Counted from the first letter of the stretch, positions 11,091 through 23,617 are shown. The stretch: 64,000 nucleotides of DNA from Nepenthes gracilis (GCA_033239525.1 BSYO01000008.1:15670830-15734829), one strand, 5' to 3'. Notes: generated by a model not told the origin, from the sequence alone. A program made the numbers and translations.

Positions 11091-12900
11091 TCGTCCGAGA
11101 TGTAAAGCATCTCTTACTCTGGATATTTTATGCTTGGGGTTATAAAAATCGCTTGCATGTCTCAGGCATACTGCTCAGAATTTCTCATTACAGCTGTCTT
11201 CACCAACTAATTCGCCTTCTAGTTTTCTTCCCTCTAGACGCCGTGTATTTTCATCCGGTCAAATGCCTCAGTCATTCTAGTAATGTATCTTACGAGCAAT
11301 GGGTTTAACACTTCAAAATTCTTGGTGACTTGGTTGATGATTAGTTCTGAGTCATTGTGGACGATGAGATTCTTTTCCGAGCATTCTATTACTAGCCTAA
11401 GTTTGGCCAATAAGGTTCTGTACTCGGCGATATTGTTGGTAGCTAAAAATCCAAGAATCATTTAGTATTTTATCTTCAACCCATCTGGAGTCCTCAAGAC
11501 ATTGCCTACTCCACTCCCTAATTGGTTGACGATCTGTCCACATGCAAGATCCAAATAGGAGCTTCTTCTTGTTGGTAGGCGCTTTCATTAAAATCAACGA
11601 CATCAGGGATCAAGGTCATCGTTTCAACTCTAAAATCCATGATGGCCTGAACGTTTATTGTCAGCCATGTTTGGAATTCTGTATTAAACTCGCACAATTC
11701 AATGGTCCATTTGACTAATCGCTGAGACACATTGGGCTTCTAAAACATTTTCTTTAATGGTTGGTCTGTTAAGATGATAATCTTATGGGACTAAAAATAC
11801 GGTCGTAACTTCCTGACAGTGTAGACTAATACTAGAGTGATCCATTTGACATGTGAGTAACAAGTCTCAATATCTATCAAGATTATGCCGATGTAGTAAA
11901 CTGGTCATTGTACCTCAAACTTTTTCCTGATCAGGACTGAGCTCAACGCTATTTCTGATATTGCGAGGTAAAGAAATAGTTCTTCACCTTCTTTTGGAGA
12001 GGTAAAGAAGGGTGGATTAGCAAGTTATTCCTTTAGTTCTTGGAAGGCTGCCTGACTGGCGGCAGTCTACTGAAAATCGTTCGTCTTCATCTCTCTCAAC
12101 GCCTTGAAGAAGGGGAGGTATTTCTCTGTTGACTTTGCTAGGAATTGGGAAAGCGCTGCGAGTCTGCCAATGAGTCTCTAAACTTCTTTCACAAATTGAG
12201 GCGGGTTCATTTTCATAATAACTTTTATCTTCTCAGGATGCACTTCGATCTCCTAATGTGAAACTATATAGCCAAGAAACTTTCTCAAAATTACTCCAAA
12301 TACAAACTTGGTTGGATTCTACTTCATATGGTGTGTTCAGAGCACCTCAAAGGCTTCTTTAGGATCACGAATATGGTCGTTGGCTACTATACTTTTGATG
12401 AGTATGTTGTCTACATATACCTCTATATTCAAATCGATCTATTTTCTTGAACATTTTGTTTATAAGCCTCTGGTAGGTGGCTCCTACGTTCTTTAAACCA
12501 AAAGACATGGCTTTGTAATAGTATGTCCTTTGGTTTGTCATAAAAGATGTGTACTCTTCATCGTCGAAACTCATTTGAATCTAGTTGTAGCTCGAATTAG
12601 TGTCCATAGAGCTCAATAAATCATATACAAATGTTGAGTCTACTAACAGATAAATTCTCGACTACAAAAAACTATCTTTCAGATAAAATTTATTCACATT
12701 AATGAAGTCAACGGACATCCGCCATTTTCTATTACTCTTCTTGACGAGTATCATATTTGACAACCAGTCCGAATATTGGACTCCCTTTATGAAGCTTGGG
12801 TCTAGTAACTTATTGACTTCTCTCGTAACAATTAACTTCTTGATGGAATGGTTACTCTATTTCTGCCTTATGGACTTGTGACTGAGATTAATGTCCAACT
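11091..12900 (-). pseudogene. Tat reverse transcriptase and RNase H relic
   Basis: The RT part is visible as Y-Y-K-A-M-S-F-G-L-K-N-V-G-A-T-Y-Q (12365-12574) followed by a Y-V-D-N-I-L-I-K-S box, in which the second catalytic Asp of YVDD is replaced by Asn, and F-L-G-Y-I-V-S-H. The connection region gives L-I-G-R-L-A-A-L-S-Q-F. RNase H gives I-L-H-V-D-R-S-S (normally LHVDGSS) near 11545, then A-T-N-N-I-A-E-Y-R-T-L-L (11234-11461) and V-H-N-D-S-E-L-I-I-N-Q-V, with the family's D, E and D residues. Many stops and shifts occur. The domain order RT-RNase H-integrase is that of Ty3/gypsy. Confidence 0.8.
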
Positions 12901-13560
12901 TGTGGATCATTACTCCGATCAGAATCTCTGGCATGTCAGTGGGTGTCCATGTAAATAATCAAAGTTTTGTTGCAGGAAAGTCATCAACTACTAGCGCAAG
13001 TGACCCGACAGCGAGCTTCCAATCTTCACACATTTTTCTAACTTGCTGGGTTCTAGAGGGATCTGTTCTGTTAATTCATCGCACTATCCTTGCTGTAATG
13101 TCGCTTCATCTCAGAGATCGAAGTCTTCAATTGTTGATTCAGAATCGCATAATTAACCTGGGATAGATAGTATGTCCAGTTGGTGACTTGGTCACCCAAA
13201 ATCTTCTAATGTCATATACTGTCATGAATTTCATCTTAAGATATGGAATCGATGTTACTACTCCAATGTGACTAAGCAGGGTCATCCTATAATAGCATTA
13301 TAGATCGAGAGTAGGTCGACTACTAAGAACATGAGCATGTATAATACTTTTTGTTGATATATTCCTAGTGTAACATCTAGTTGAATGGTCCCCTAAATTG
13401 GAATAGGTTTGTTATCAAGTCCTTATAAGGGTCCCTCGGCTGATTTCATTTGATCTTTTCTTAGTCCGAGCTTAAAATAAGTACGATATATAATAAATTT
13501 TTTAAACTTTCATTATTAGTAATAACTCATCTCAATTGGTAGTCAAGTGTACCATCCAAT
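12901..13560 (-). pseudogene. Tat protease region relic
   Basis: The minus-strand text between the gag knuckle and RT includes N-V-I-S-F-S-D-D-D near its start, matching the I-T-F-T-D-E-D segment that precedes protease in Tat elements. The active-site DNGSSADIL segment is not cleanly readable. The call rests mainly on position. Confidence 0.45.
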
Positions 13561-14870
13561 ACAAGTGCAAATATAATAATAGCTTTAAATTGTGGTGTTA
13601 TTACATATGTCATATCGTCGTCACTAAAACTAATAACATTATTTTTAAATCATACTCTCTATTTCTTATTGTTGGAAGTTTTCCCTGGATGATCCGAAGT
13701 GTTGTTCCTGGGTGGTCTCATGGACACTATATTAACCACTTCGATTGCAATTCGGTTGCGTGGCTGCACCTATGGGCCTAGCTGATCATCATTTGTTCTC
13801 CCGAAGGTTTGTCCTGGGTCTCTTAGAAACCTCTTGAGATGCCTTTTTCTGATAAAGGCCTCAATTTCTTTTTGCAGTGTTCGGTAATCTTCCATGTTAT
13901 GACCCGAAGATCAATCGTAGAAGCAATACTTAGATTGATATCCTCCCTTTGGGTTTTTGGGTTGCTTTGGCCTTTTAAAAACTTTTTGTCTCAGATCTAT
14001 ATAAAGATAGGTGTCATTTAGAGGAGTCAGGTCCAGGGGTCTGAACTTTTTGTGAACACCTAGCTCTATTCTCGGCTGCTTCTTTAGATCTCGGGTGTTA
14101 GAGTTGTCTTCATTTCTCTTCTTCCCATTTATCAATCCCAGATGCTGGTTTATGGGTTCCGGCCTCTTCACTTCGTTGGCCTCCTTGGCAGTGATATAAG
14201 AACAGGTGATGGTTTCTACCTCAAGAAAGATCTTGGACTCTTATTAGACCAAGTGTTTAAAGAAGTCATCCGACTGTGCAGTTGTCATAAAGGAGTACAG
14301 CTTCACATTGCCTGTTAGTTTGGGTATCTTTCCGGCCTCTACATTGAACTGGGTAAGGAAGCACTTCAGACTTTCATTTGGCCACTCTCGGATGCGGACA
14401 AAGTGCCAAGGCTACTTCTTCTCTCTTCGGTTGGAGGTGAACTATGAAGAAATTGTCAGCTGGCCATTAAAATGTTCTAATCGAATTTGGTTATAACTAA
14501 TAGAACCAAATTCGAGTGTCCTCTTAAGGTGGGCAGTAGAGATACATAGCCACCTCATTATGACCCTAGAATCCCAGTAGAGTACGAAAGTGATCCAGAT
14601 GGTCTATCAGATCTAAACTTTTATTGTAGGATTCCAGGATCAGCATCTTGAATTTGTGAAGCAATCTCTCTCGTGAACGGTAACCTTATTAGGTCAGCAG
14701 AGTGTCTCTTAGTGCTTCTTATGAACAGCCACTGCTTAATCTTCCAAATCTTCTCTTCCACTTGGGAGGTGGACGCAATCTTCTTAGTATTGAGAGAAGT
14801 CCTCAACTCCAAGTGGTTTGAAGAAATGTGTGGGATCAAGCGGCTACGAGCCCTCCTCAGTAGGGTGCTA
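13561..14870 (-). pseudogene. Tat gag relic with zinc-knuckle region
   Basis: Best seen in 13911-14171, which ends Y-Q-S-K-Y-C-F-Y-D, then H-N-M-E-D-Y-R-T-L-Q-K-E-I-E-A-F-I. That matches the Tat consensus YC.FH...GHDTEDC..LK.EIE.LI. A second open piece (14621-14839) ends L-P-F-T-R-E-I-A, a motif at the front of the gag capsid region of these elements. Frames are broken repeatedly. Confidence 0.65.
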
Positions 14871-15353
14871 CATGAAGTTTTTTCTTGGGCAGAAGGCCTC
14901 TGGTCGTCTCAGGAGCAGTGTAGATTTCGCTACTTTTGGCTTTCATCCCAACCTCTAAGACTTAGTCAACCCTCTAACTGCATTTGAGCTTTGTCGCTCA
15001 TGGCCTCTCAGGTCTTGATGTATCAGGCCGCTAGATCATCTCCCTAGCGGGCTATCTTTTCCTCTGGCTTCTCCTTTTGGATGCCAAAGTCTAGGAAATA
15101 GATGGAGCCCCCAGTAGTAATACCTCTAGAGTGATATATATGGTCTAGAGTAGTTTTGATAATGTGTCCACCTGGGCAGCCAATGTTTCCATGTTTGTGG
15201 TCAGACATTGTCTCCATGACTACCTACAATTGGGTCATCGCCATAGGAGACGACGTCTCTTGCTAGTGCACTTGCATGAACCCTGATGTTCATCATGTTT
15301 GGTATCTTTTGTTGTATGGTTAGATTTTTCATTGTTCCCATAGATATTACCAA

Positions 15354-16626
15354 TGATGTATATCTGAATCCAAATTATCGAACAAATTAGAGAACTGCCT
15401 TATTTGAGAGTCTGACTGGAAATGGGTTCGATTTTCGTTACTCTAAATCTGGATCCTATGCACCATAACAAACGAACAAGAGATAAGAAAAATATATGAC
15501 TCATTCCCTGATATATTATTCGACGCTCAAATTAGTAATCTTTTCGATTGGCTGAGAAAGATAGGAGAAAAAGAATGCAAGAATGCGAGTAGAAAGGGTA
15601 TGAGTGTTTGATGGAGGATTAAGCTCCGATGGGTGCACTCGAAGGAGTGAGCGGCTTTGAGGTGTTGCACTCATAAGAAAAGTGGCTTTTGGAGAGATGC
15701 ACTCGAATGTCTGAGTGGCTTTTGGAGTGATGCATTCATGTGTTAGAGTGGTTTGACTGTCTGAATATTCTTCTAATCAAGGTCCTCCTTTTCCTATGGA
15801 GGAAAGGGTACATTTATAGTGTAGGTGTCGATTTGATTGTTCCCTAGCAATACACCTCTGCAGTTATGAGAGGCATTATTTGTATAACCGCCGCCTGTGT
15901 TTAATGCCTCAATAACCATGAGGGGCATTACTCGTGTAATTGCCAGCTACATTTATCGGTTGAACTGTCACGATTTTTGTTGTAAGTACAAACCCAAGAG
16001 GAAAGTCCAATCCTAAAAAACCGGTCTGATAGGAGGGAGGGCCCATCAGGTTTATAAGTCAATCCTTGTGGAGTTGGCTCCCCGATATGGGATTCGCAAT
16101 ATTCCTCCTCCTTTCGACAGCCGCTGACCTCGACAATTATACTCTACGGCATTTCACTTGGCGGTTCTCACTTTACGGTGCTTCACTTATTTTTTTTCGG
16201 TCAGTCCCTCACTAGGTAACCCTTTTTGGTAACTTTTTTGAGTCAGAATCATCTGCAGGTGGTCCTCTCCAAGCTGGGGCCGATCTCAATGAAAGTACCA
16301 CAGTAATAAGTATGAGCTGAAGGGAGAGTCTACTCCAAAAGGACGCCCTAAGGAGGGAGAGCCCCTAATACTTATAAGGCAGCTATTCTGGAGCTACCTC
16401 CCCAATATGAACTCACTACAATTTTCAACTGTCGAATTTGGTGTTGTAACCGTTGAAACCGTCCATCAATTATCAATAAGTGTCCATTTATTATTAGACG
16501 GTTTTGGGTTGTACTACTTTAGTCAACTGCTGCTCTTTCTAGATCTTGGGTTTCTTGAGGGCCGCTGCTGTTTGGGCTCTTTTTCCTTCAGCATACTGAA
16601 ATTTGGGTCGACCTGTGGACTGCCCA
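15354..16626 (-). repeat. Tat-element LTR, right copy (5' LTR), interrupted by a TRIM
   Basis: It matches 1931-2752 along its length, with about 0.83 kb left after removal of the 443 bp insertion at 15978-16420. In minus orientation it ends ATATACATCA, followed by TTGGTAATATC where a primer binding site is expected; I cannot name the tRNA. Divergence from its partner LTR is substantial by eye. Confidence 0.8.
15978..16420. mobile_element. TRIM-type small LTR element
   Basis: It is 443 bp, flanked by the 5 bp duplication ATTTT (15973-15977 and 16421-16425). The partner LTR shows the undisturbed site, CACGATTTTCGACC near 2540. Short terminal direct repeats are visible: 15978-16098 and about 16290-16420 both contain AGGAGGGAG.GCCC, a TTATAAG box and CTCCCC.ATATG. 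It has no coding capacity. TRIMs are non-autonomous LTR elements mobilised in trans. Confidence 0.8.
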
Positions 16627-17049
16627 CCCATTAGGAGAATCTCGTAGGGTTGCTATATTCTTATGTGCTTGATTATACCTGATAGGAGATCAGAAATCTC
16701 GGCTGGTTTATGAAAAGTGCCAAGGGTTACAGCAAAGTTATGGGAAGATGTTACTCTGACACCGCAAGAGGCCAACAAGTCCTACTGGTGCACCTGGCCA
16801 TGAAAAACAAAACTCTGCCATGGTTTTGTGAGTCTATTGGGAGTTTTTTTCCAGTATGCTGCGCATCTGTCCTTTTTGTCCATCGTGTGGGTATCCTTCA
16901 CTTCTCTTCCTAAATCACTCATTTTGTATAAAACCCTCCTTTACACTATGTATACTTGAGGCTTACGTTGTATATTTGATCTGTGCAAAATTTGTCTGAC
17001 CTTTTGAATTTAATGGGGATTTCTTTTCTTCCCCTAGTTCGAGATATCT
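16627..17049. other. No recognisable gene
   Basis: This flanks the Tat element on the right. A 67-codon plus-strand open frame (16710-16913) has no recognisable features. It may be part of the leader or 5' LTR of the copia element that follows. Confidence 0.35.
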
Positions 17050-19975
17050 TTGAATGTGTCTGAACCATGTCAAGGTTGGCGAGGAGATCATTTTGAAGGA
17101 ATCCACTACTGGTACCCTTTTGCCATTGCTATCAATCTGACGTTCAAATTGGCATTGCGAAGCTGGATGGTAGCAATTCTCTGTTCTTGTGGAAATCCTG
17201 TGTGTTCTGTCTACATTATAACCAGGTTTCGAATGTGTATCTTGCGGGTGAGAAGGGAAAAATATAAATGGCTGATGATAGTACCATCTTCAAGTATTGG
17301 CACTTTGATAACCTTGGTTATTGCCTAGCTACTTCATTATTTCATCCAAATGTGTGATTTGTACTTGGGTCTGCAATATATAAAGGGAATGGTACCACTT
17401 CTTAGAGTCGAAGGGATTTGGCTCTTTATAACACTCATGAAAAGAATTTGGACACAGACCTGAATAGTGTAAGATATTTAGAACCTTAATTGATGTTAAA
17501 CTTTTGTGTTAATTGAAAGTGTTGGTTTAAAGCTTAGTTTATCATAAAGTTCTTACTAATTATAGCATATTTTGGCCAAGTGTTGATTCAATCTCTTAGA
17601 TAATACAATTTGTGTAAGCTTAGAGGATTATTGTGGATCTGATAATTTTTCATTTTTTGAAAATGGTAGACGAATGTTGGATGTTTTAAAATTAAATAGA
17701 GGAATGTTTGGATGTGTATGAATGTTCAAACGGATTTGATTTTTTGAATAGATGTGACTATTTTAATAGAAAATAATTTGAATAGATATATCTCTTCGTA
17801 AATGTTTCGAATATGTATGACTATATATATAATTTATATGAGCAACATAATTGTTTGGAATATATATACTTTGTAGCTTATAGTCTAAGTTACCTTAATT
17901 GTTGGTTTATAAATAGAATAGAAAATAATATAAGAAACAAATTTTCAAATATTGGATTTGTTTTTATTATTATTTATTATAGAGAATAATTATCAAGGGT
18001 AATATAATTTTATTTATGTTTAAATTTTAGTTTGATTTTGTTAATGCAAACCAAAACCAAATAAACGTATCCTGGTATTTTAGATGCTTTTTATTCTATA
18101 GATTGTTAAGGTAAAATTTGACATAAGAAAAGTGACATCAATAATACGATTTGACCCCTTTACTTGAAATTTGGCTAATCTGTCCCAATTTCTCTAACAA
18201 AAAATACCTTGGATCTAACTGAGTTAAGACTAATTTGGGTGTTTGACTCAATTGCCTCATTCATTGTCACTTCCAAAAATGGCATATTTACTTCTTACAA
18301 TAAAGATGACTTTAATCTTATAAGGATGGGGAATGATGTTGTTGCCCAAATTGCTAATGTTGGGCAAATTTACGTAGATATCAATGTTGTGTGTAGGTAA
18401 ATTTAGATGATGTGAGGCATGTCCCTAACATGCTCCTCAACTTTATTTCTATTAGGGTGGTTGGTGATAAAGGCCATCTGAAACATCTTTGGAAAATGGA
18501 AGGTTGAAGCTCTTTAAAGGCAATATGAAGGTTGCCATAGGTAAAAAGGACAAATCTTTATGCACCATTCACACAAAATACGCTACCAATGGCAAATAGG
18601 AGGGGGGATACTGTGGTCGATCTTAGAGGTTTGGAATTCTCACCTGGAAGAAGGTACTTCCCATAACAAACACTTCCATAAAACATGTGCTCATTATTTA
18701 GTGGCGAAGCAACATCGAATTGTATTTCAAAGGTCCCAGATGTTCAAGAGAATGAATGTATTTGACCTAGCGCACTATGTGTATGTTTTGCGGAAGTGGG
18801 TTATGTAGTGGTGCTAAATAATTTATCAATTTTATTGATGATTATTCAATGAAGGACTGACGTTTTTCCTAAAGTCTAAAAAATCAGATTTTGGACGTAT
18901 TAACGAATTCCATGTTATTGTGGGATGATAGATTACAAAAAGTTCTATACAATTTAGTCGGGTAATTGAGGAGAGTCCAAGACTCTTTTAGGCGATATTG
19001 CTAGGAGCATGGATTCCATTAGAGACCCCGGTTCTAAGAATATATCAACAAATAGGGTAACTAAGATGATAAATTGTACCGTCACTAAAAAAGTCTAATC
19101 ATTAATATTAAGAAAACCTCCCAAAATCCTTATCAACTTATCATCTTCAGTCACATTAAACTTTGATGGTAAGAAAAAGAGTGTGGATTTAAAAGGTGAT
19201 CTCATTCAAGCATTTTAGAGTTTTAGATTGTAAGGCCTTTGAACATACATCAAGAGATAAAAGGTCCAATTCAACAAAAGATTAAGGAGTGCATCTTCTT
19301 TGAATACAAATATAAGGTGTTTTGATATATGCTCTAAGATACCATTGACAAGAAGATTATTTTGGTCATGATCCGGTCTTCCTAGAAGACTAAACCATAG
19401 AAATTGTAAACCTAAGCAGTCAAAAAGTTTAGAGAATAGTATTAACTTGGATCCTAATAAAGTTCTCTAAAAAGAAGGGTGGGCAGAGGAGTAGGAGCAA
19501 GAAGGTCAACCTATGGAAGAAATGCCAAGAGTTGGTTCGGACACATCTTGTGTACCCTAATCTCATCCAGCTCTACTACTAGCTGCTAAATAAATAGTGA
19601 TTGACCCATGGTAAGCTACAGACCTGTAACAAAGGAGGTCCAATTGGTGGCAAAATATTTATAGAGGTATCCTCCTTAGTCATGCTTGTTAATAGAGGAG
19701 AACCGGATTGCTTTGAGAAGGCCTTGAAGTTCAAGCAGAAAGGAGAGTGGTTGAAAGCCATGTAAGAAAGAATAAAACTCCGTGCATTAGAGCCACACTT
19801 TTTGAGTTGACTAAGTTATTGTAGGGTAAAAGAGCATTGATAAACAGGTGGATAACCTACTGATGGTCGACAAAAGTACATGCAACCAAAATGAAGGCAA
19901 TGGTGCGGTTTCTGCTTGAAGAAGAGTATATATTTTAAGGAAATCTTTTCACAGACAATGAAAATGTGTTTAATT
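17050..19975 (+). pseudogene. Ty1/copia gag-integrase relic
   Basis: The gag start is visible as K-L-D-G-S-N-S, L-W-K-S and A-D-D-S-T-I-F-K-Y-W-H-F-D near 17150-17310, with shifts. The protease/pre-integrase part reads F-D-S-I-A-S-F-I-V-T (family: LDSGASFHVT) near 18245, then M-G-N-D-V-V-A-Q-I (18209-18400) and L-W-S-I-type text. Near 19735 a K-G-E-W-L-K-A-M segment matches the W..AM.EE front of copia RT. An AT-rich stretch at 17340-18180 without coding sense separates gag from protease. It continues at 22575 after a nested LTR. Confidence 0.65.
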
Positions 19976-20237
19976 TAAATTATTTTAAAACTTACAAAAA
20001 CTCTAAATTTGGAAATATAACAACCGAAAGTCAAGACGACATTCCTCCACAGTGAACTATAGGAGGAGACTTACCTAAAGAAACCACAAGGTTGTGGGTT
20101 CAAAGGGAATGAACACCGAGTGTGCAAACCGAAGAAAAGTTTGTGTGGCCTCAAGCATGCACCTAGGCAGTGATACAAAAGGTTTGTTTCTGCAAAGGTC
20201 AAGTTTTAAAATGTCTAAATATGTTAAAACTCATAGA

Positions 20238-20437
20238 CTAGAAATTCAAACTAGTTATTTTGCCACAATCGGTTATTTTGTCACAACCGGGCAGTTTGGT
20301 GCTATCGACTATTTTGTCACAACTCAGCATTTTGACACAACCGGCCATTTTGTCACAACTAGACATTTTGGTGCTACCAGTCATTTTTCTACAACAAGAC
20401 ATTTTGGCGCAACAGACCGAATATTCCACACCGGTTA
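20238..20437 (+). repeat. 18-bp minisatellite encoding-like hexad array
   Basis: About ten tandem units of 18 bp with the core CATTTTGTCACAACCGG. In the plus frame each unit reads as six residues of the form [YHQ]-F-x-[TA]-[TI]-x. Since 18 is a multiple of three, several frames on both strands stay open, so the 114-codon frame 20094-20438 is not evidence of a protein. Confidence 0.9.
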
Positions 20438-20454
20438 AGTAAAGTATTATGGAA

Positions 20455-20850
20455 ATCCATACTAGTCAAATAAAATATATCGGTAAGTAAAGCATTTCGA
20501 AAATCCAAACCGGTTAAAACGTTCATTTCAGGAAATATCATACCAAAAATCCAAATCGGTCAAAATGTCCATTCCGAAAAATATCATTCCGGAAAGCCAA
20601 ACTAGTCATAATGTCCATTCCAAAAAATATCATTCTAGAAATTCAAACGGCCCAAAGCGTTCAAACCGGTCCTGATGTCCATTCCGGCAGTTTCCATCCC
20701 GGAAATTCAAACCGGTCAAGTAGTCATTCTAGCAGTTGCCATTTCAAAAATTCAAACAGGTCAAAGGGTCCATTTCAGCAGTCGCCATTCCGAAAAATTC
20801 AAACCAGTCAAATAGTCCATTCCGACATTTATCATCTTGGAAAATCAAAT
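20455..20850 (+). repeat. 46-bp minisatellite in LTR U3
   Basis: Units built around GTCAAAATGTCCATTCCG and GGAAATTCAAACC repeat at 20559, 20605, 20669, 20715, 20760 and 20807. The spacings are 46, 64, 46, 45 and 47 bp; the long one contains an extra CGGCCCAAAGCG segment. The array ends about 0.2 kb before the LTR's TATA box. Confidence 0.85.
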
Positions 20851-21066
20851 ATAAAATATACCATAACCTTCATATATTAATCAATTGACACATAAGACTC
20901 TAAACCATAGCTTAATGACTCAACCACACTAGATTAGTGACTAAGTATTATTAGAGACACCTAAGACCACATGCTAGCACCATTTCAGCTTAAAAAACTA
21001 ATGATTAATCACTATTAATGACACCTAAATTAGTGTGCTGGTAGCAGTACAATCAACGAAAAACTC

Positions 21067-21073
21067 TATATAA
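21067..21073 (+). promoter_or_regulatory. TATA box of the solo LTR
   Basis: TATATAA in the context CTCTATATAAGG, downstream of the repeat arrays and followed by a purine-rich leader. This is a good plant TATA match in the expected place for an LTR promoter. Activity is unknown. Confidence 0.5.
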
Positions 21074-22574
21074 GGTGAGCTAAGGGAAGGGAAGAAATGT
21101 AAGGAAAGGGAAGAGCAAAGAAAAAAAAGAGGAAAAAAAAGAGATGAAAGGCAGTGTGATCGATGGGAAGTAAAAGAAAAATGCAAAACTAAAGAAGTCA
21201 AATGACTAAAGGGCAAGTGTACCTATACCTTTCTCCCTTATTGCGTTTCTTTGATTAATTTCTTAAGTATTATTATTCCAATACTTTGATTCCGATTTTA
21301 CTTATTATCATAACATCATATGAAAATCAGATTTAAAGTTAGAAAAATACTATATTAATTCTGAAATTCAGAATATCAAATCGGTGACTAAACACAATCC
21401 AACAAATACTACGTTCAAAGTTTTCCTTTCAGTATATAAAGATATATTTTCAGACTTGAATATTATGCTGCAAATATATATATTATTGTCAGAATTATCA
21501 TGTTATCATATTGAATGGATATTATTGTCAGAATTGCATATTGTATTGTAAAAATCAATACCAAATGGGAACTCTATATCATATTGTCAAAAAAATTATT
21601 TCCTTTCGAAATAAAGAAAGTTCAATATCTATAGCACACAATAAAATTTTCGTATGAAATTCTAAAATAAAGTAAGCAACTGGATCAGGATAAATTGACC
21701 AATAGTATATTATGGCATATCTTAATATATTATGGTAGAAGATTAATGTCTAATAACTCAATTCAATTTCGTATCATTAAGGTGATTCCGGCCCCATTTA
21801 CTGAGTATAAAGGTATGCGCCACCCATCTCGGGGTGCAAATATGAGCTCTGATCTTAGATTGTGTGGACAAAATACAATCCACCTACCTCAGGGTGTAAT
21901 GCGAGTTCAGACTTTAGATTGTGTGGATAGAACACAATCTAGATTTTAATTAACTATCTCTTTAACTGGTATGGCCTATTAGCTCTGATCTCTACAAAAA
22001 ATAAGAAAAAAAAATTATCTGTAAAGTTTGAAGAAAGATACAAGAAAAGAATTGCATATTTTTTTAAGAAAAGAATTGCATATTTTCCGCCCTATCTATT
22101 GATTCTTATGTATATTATTATGTTTAACTAAGAAAATTACATGATTTTTATTATATTTATTATATATTGTTGAGTATTCGACTCACTCGTTTGCTATTTT
22201 ATTAATCCTTCAGATAGCTCGAACAAGTATTTACCTGACGAGCAGGAATGAAGGATGAAGGATATAGCAGATGTTGTAAAAATATTATTTTGTTATTTGT
22301 AATAATTTCATTATCCTAGGATGTATATAGGAAAGAAAGAAAAAAAATGTACATAATGTAAACTAATTGGAAAATTTTGAGGTTGTACTTAATATCAATA
22401 TATGACAAGTTTATTTTGATCTACATTGTGAGTCCTACCTTATCAAGATTTTGTATGACTTTAGTTGGCATCTTTCCTTATTTGGATCCTGTGTATAAAG
22501 AATTTACGTCATTCTATGGTATTGACTGATATAAGATAAGTATAAAGTAAAGATAATAATAAATTAATACGTTG

Positions 22575-23617
22575 GACGTTGCAGTTTTCTTCATGATAGA
22601 CCATGGCTTCAAGAAACCAATTCATATCATTGTGTAACCGTGAGGAGGGTTTTATCATTCTCTGATGATATCTTGATCGTGGGCCATGATGTTGAAAAAA
22701 TTCAAAGCATGAGTGGAGAGCTGAGAAAGCCATTCTCAATTAAGGATTTAGGACTAACTATATAAATGTTTGGAATAATAATCATTTGAGATAAGAAAGC
22801 TTGGGAATTATAATTGTCTCAGAAAAATTATGTTGAAAATGTACTTGAGTGTTTCAATATGAGTAATTTCCAGTCTAAGTTCTTCATCAATGAATCATTT
22901 CAAATTGAGTATGACCTAGTCTTCGGCAAGTGAAAAGGAGGAGGAAATAATGAAAATCCATTATTCCTCCATTTGTGGGTAGTCTTGTGTGCACATGCAT
23001 GAGGCACATTTTGGGTAGTAAGTTGGCTTCCCTCGTGCTCAAGTCGAAAACATCAGTTAGCAATGAAGTGGACCTTAAGTTATCTCAAAGTCATCCGAGG
23101 TATTGCTTGAGTTTTGGCAATGTAAAACCTATAGTTGGGTACTCAGATGCAAATTTAGCTAAAATTGTTGATATTAGTAAGTTCATTTTAGGATACCTAA
23201 TAACTTTTTCATGAATAATTTTCTTATCGCGTTCTAAGTTGCAAAAATGCATAGCTCTACCACTTCAAATGTTGAATATGTTGTATTATAGAGATGTGTA
23301 ATGGTTATATAGAGGCCAATGTGTAATCATTAATGAAGGTGGGCTCAAGCCTTTGGCAAGAGATATTTATGTTTCATTGTAATAGTTATAGCGCAATTTA
23401 CCTCAACTAAAACTTATGCTTTAGATATAGAACAAAGTACTGATATCATGTCACTAGATATAAAAAGCTTTAAAAGTAAAGAAATTTTAGTTAAAGAAGT
23501 TACATATCAACATGTATGGTGTATATATATTGATAAAGCCATAGCCAAAGCTAGTGATGCTCGCATGAAGTTGGTAGAAATGGCTAAACTTCCCATGTGG
23601 TCGTAAGAGGGAGGAGA
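22575..23617 (+). pseudogene. Ty1/copia reverse transcriptase and RNase H relic
   Basis: The translation runs D-H-G-F-K-K-P-I, F-S-D-D-I-L-I-V-G-H-D (family: YVDDMLIVG.D, with the Tyr-Val pair changed), K-D-L-G-L, L-S-Q-K-N-Y-V-E-N-V-L-E-C-F-N-M and G-S-L-V-C. RNase H follows as V-G-Y-S-D-A-N-L-A (family: GY.DAD.A) and F-I-L-G-Y-L-I-T-F-S, then K-L-Q-K-C-I-A-L. It is the downstream half of the element that begins at 17050. Several stops and shifts occur. Confidence 0.75.

Larger units (their letters stand above)
1931..16626 (-). mobile_element. Degraded Ty3/gypsy retrotransposon, Tat lineage, with nested insertions
   Basis: Two related LTRs of about 0.82 kb bound a minus-strand gag-protease-RT-RNase H-integrase relic. 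Between integrase and the 3' LTR lies an antisense frame on the plus strand. That arrangement is the known hallmark of Tat-lineage elements carrying an aORF with the transposase_28 domain. Protein matches are read by eye: a gag zinc-knuckle region near 13900, RT with a YVDN box near 12400, RNase H near 11250-11600, and integrase in two pieces. All frames carry many stops and shifts, so the element is dead. A 2.7 kb solo LTR (7422-10149) and a 443 bp TRIM (15978-16420) are inserted in it. No target duplication is recognisable at the outer ends (GGAGC on the left, CCCAT on the right), so the outer limits are approximate. Confidence 0.8.
19980..22560 (+). mobile_element. Solo LTR of a chromovirus-like gypsy element, nested in copia RT
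   Basis: Copia RT text stops near 19975 and resumes near 22575, so the intervening 2.6 kb is an insertion; the ends are approximate. It holds two minisatellite arrays, a TATATAA box at 21067 and the same 21860-21990 module that occurs on the opposite strand in 7422-10149, so both LTRs belong to one family. The tail near 22180-22330 (ACTCACTCGTTTGC, GGTAGCTCG-like) is typical R-U5 texture of such LTRs. No internal coding region is present. Confidence 0.6.

Noticed and set aside
20094..20438. 114-codon plus-strand frame with a hexapeptide repeat
   Set aside because: It lies in the U3 of a solo LTR, and the 18-bp period keeps several frames open on both strands; no start context or splice support.
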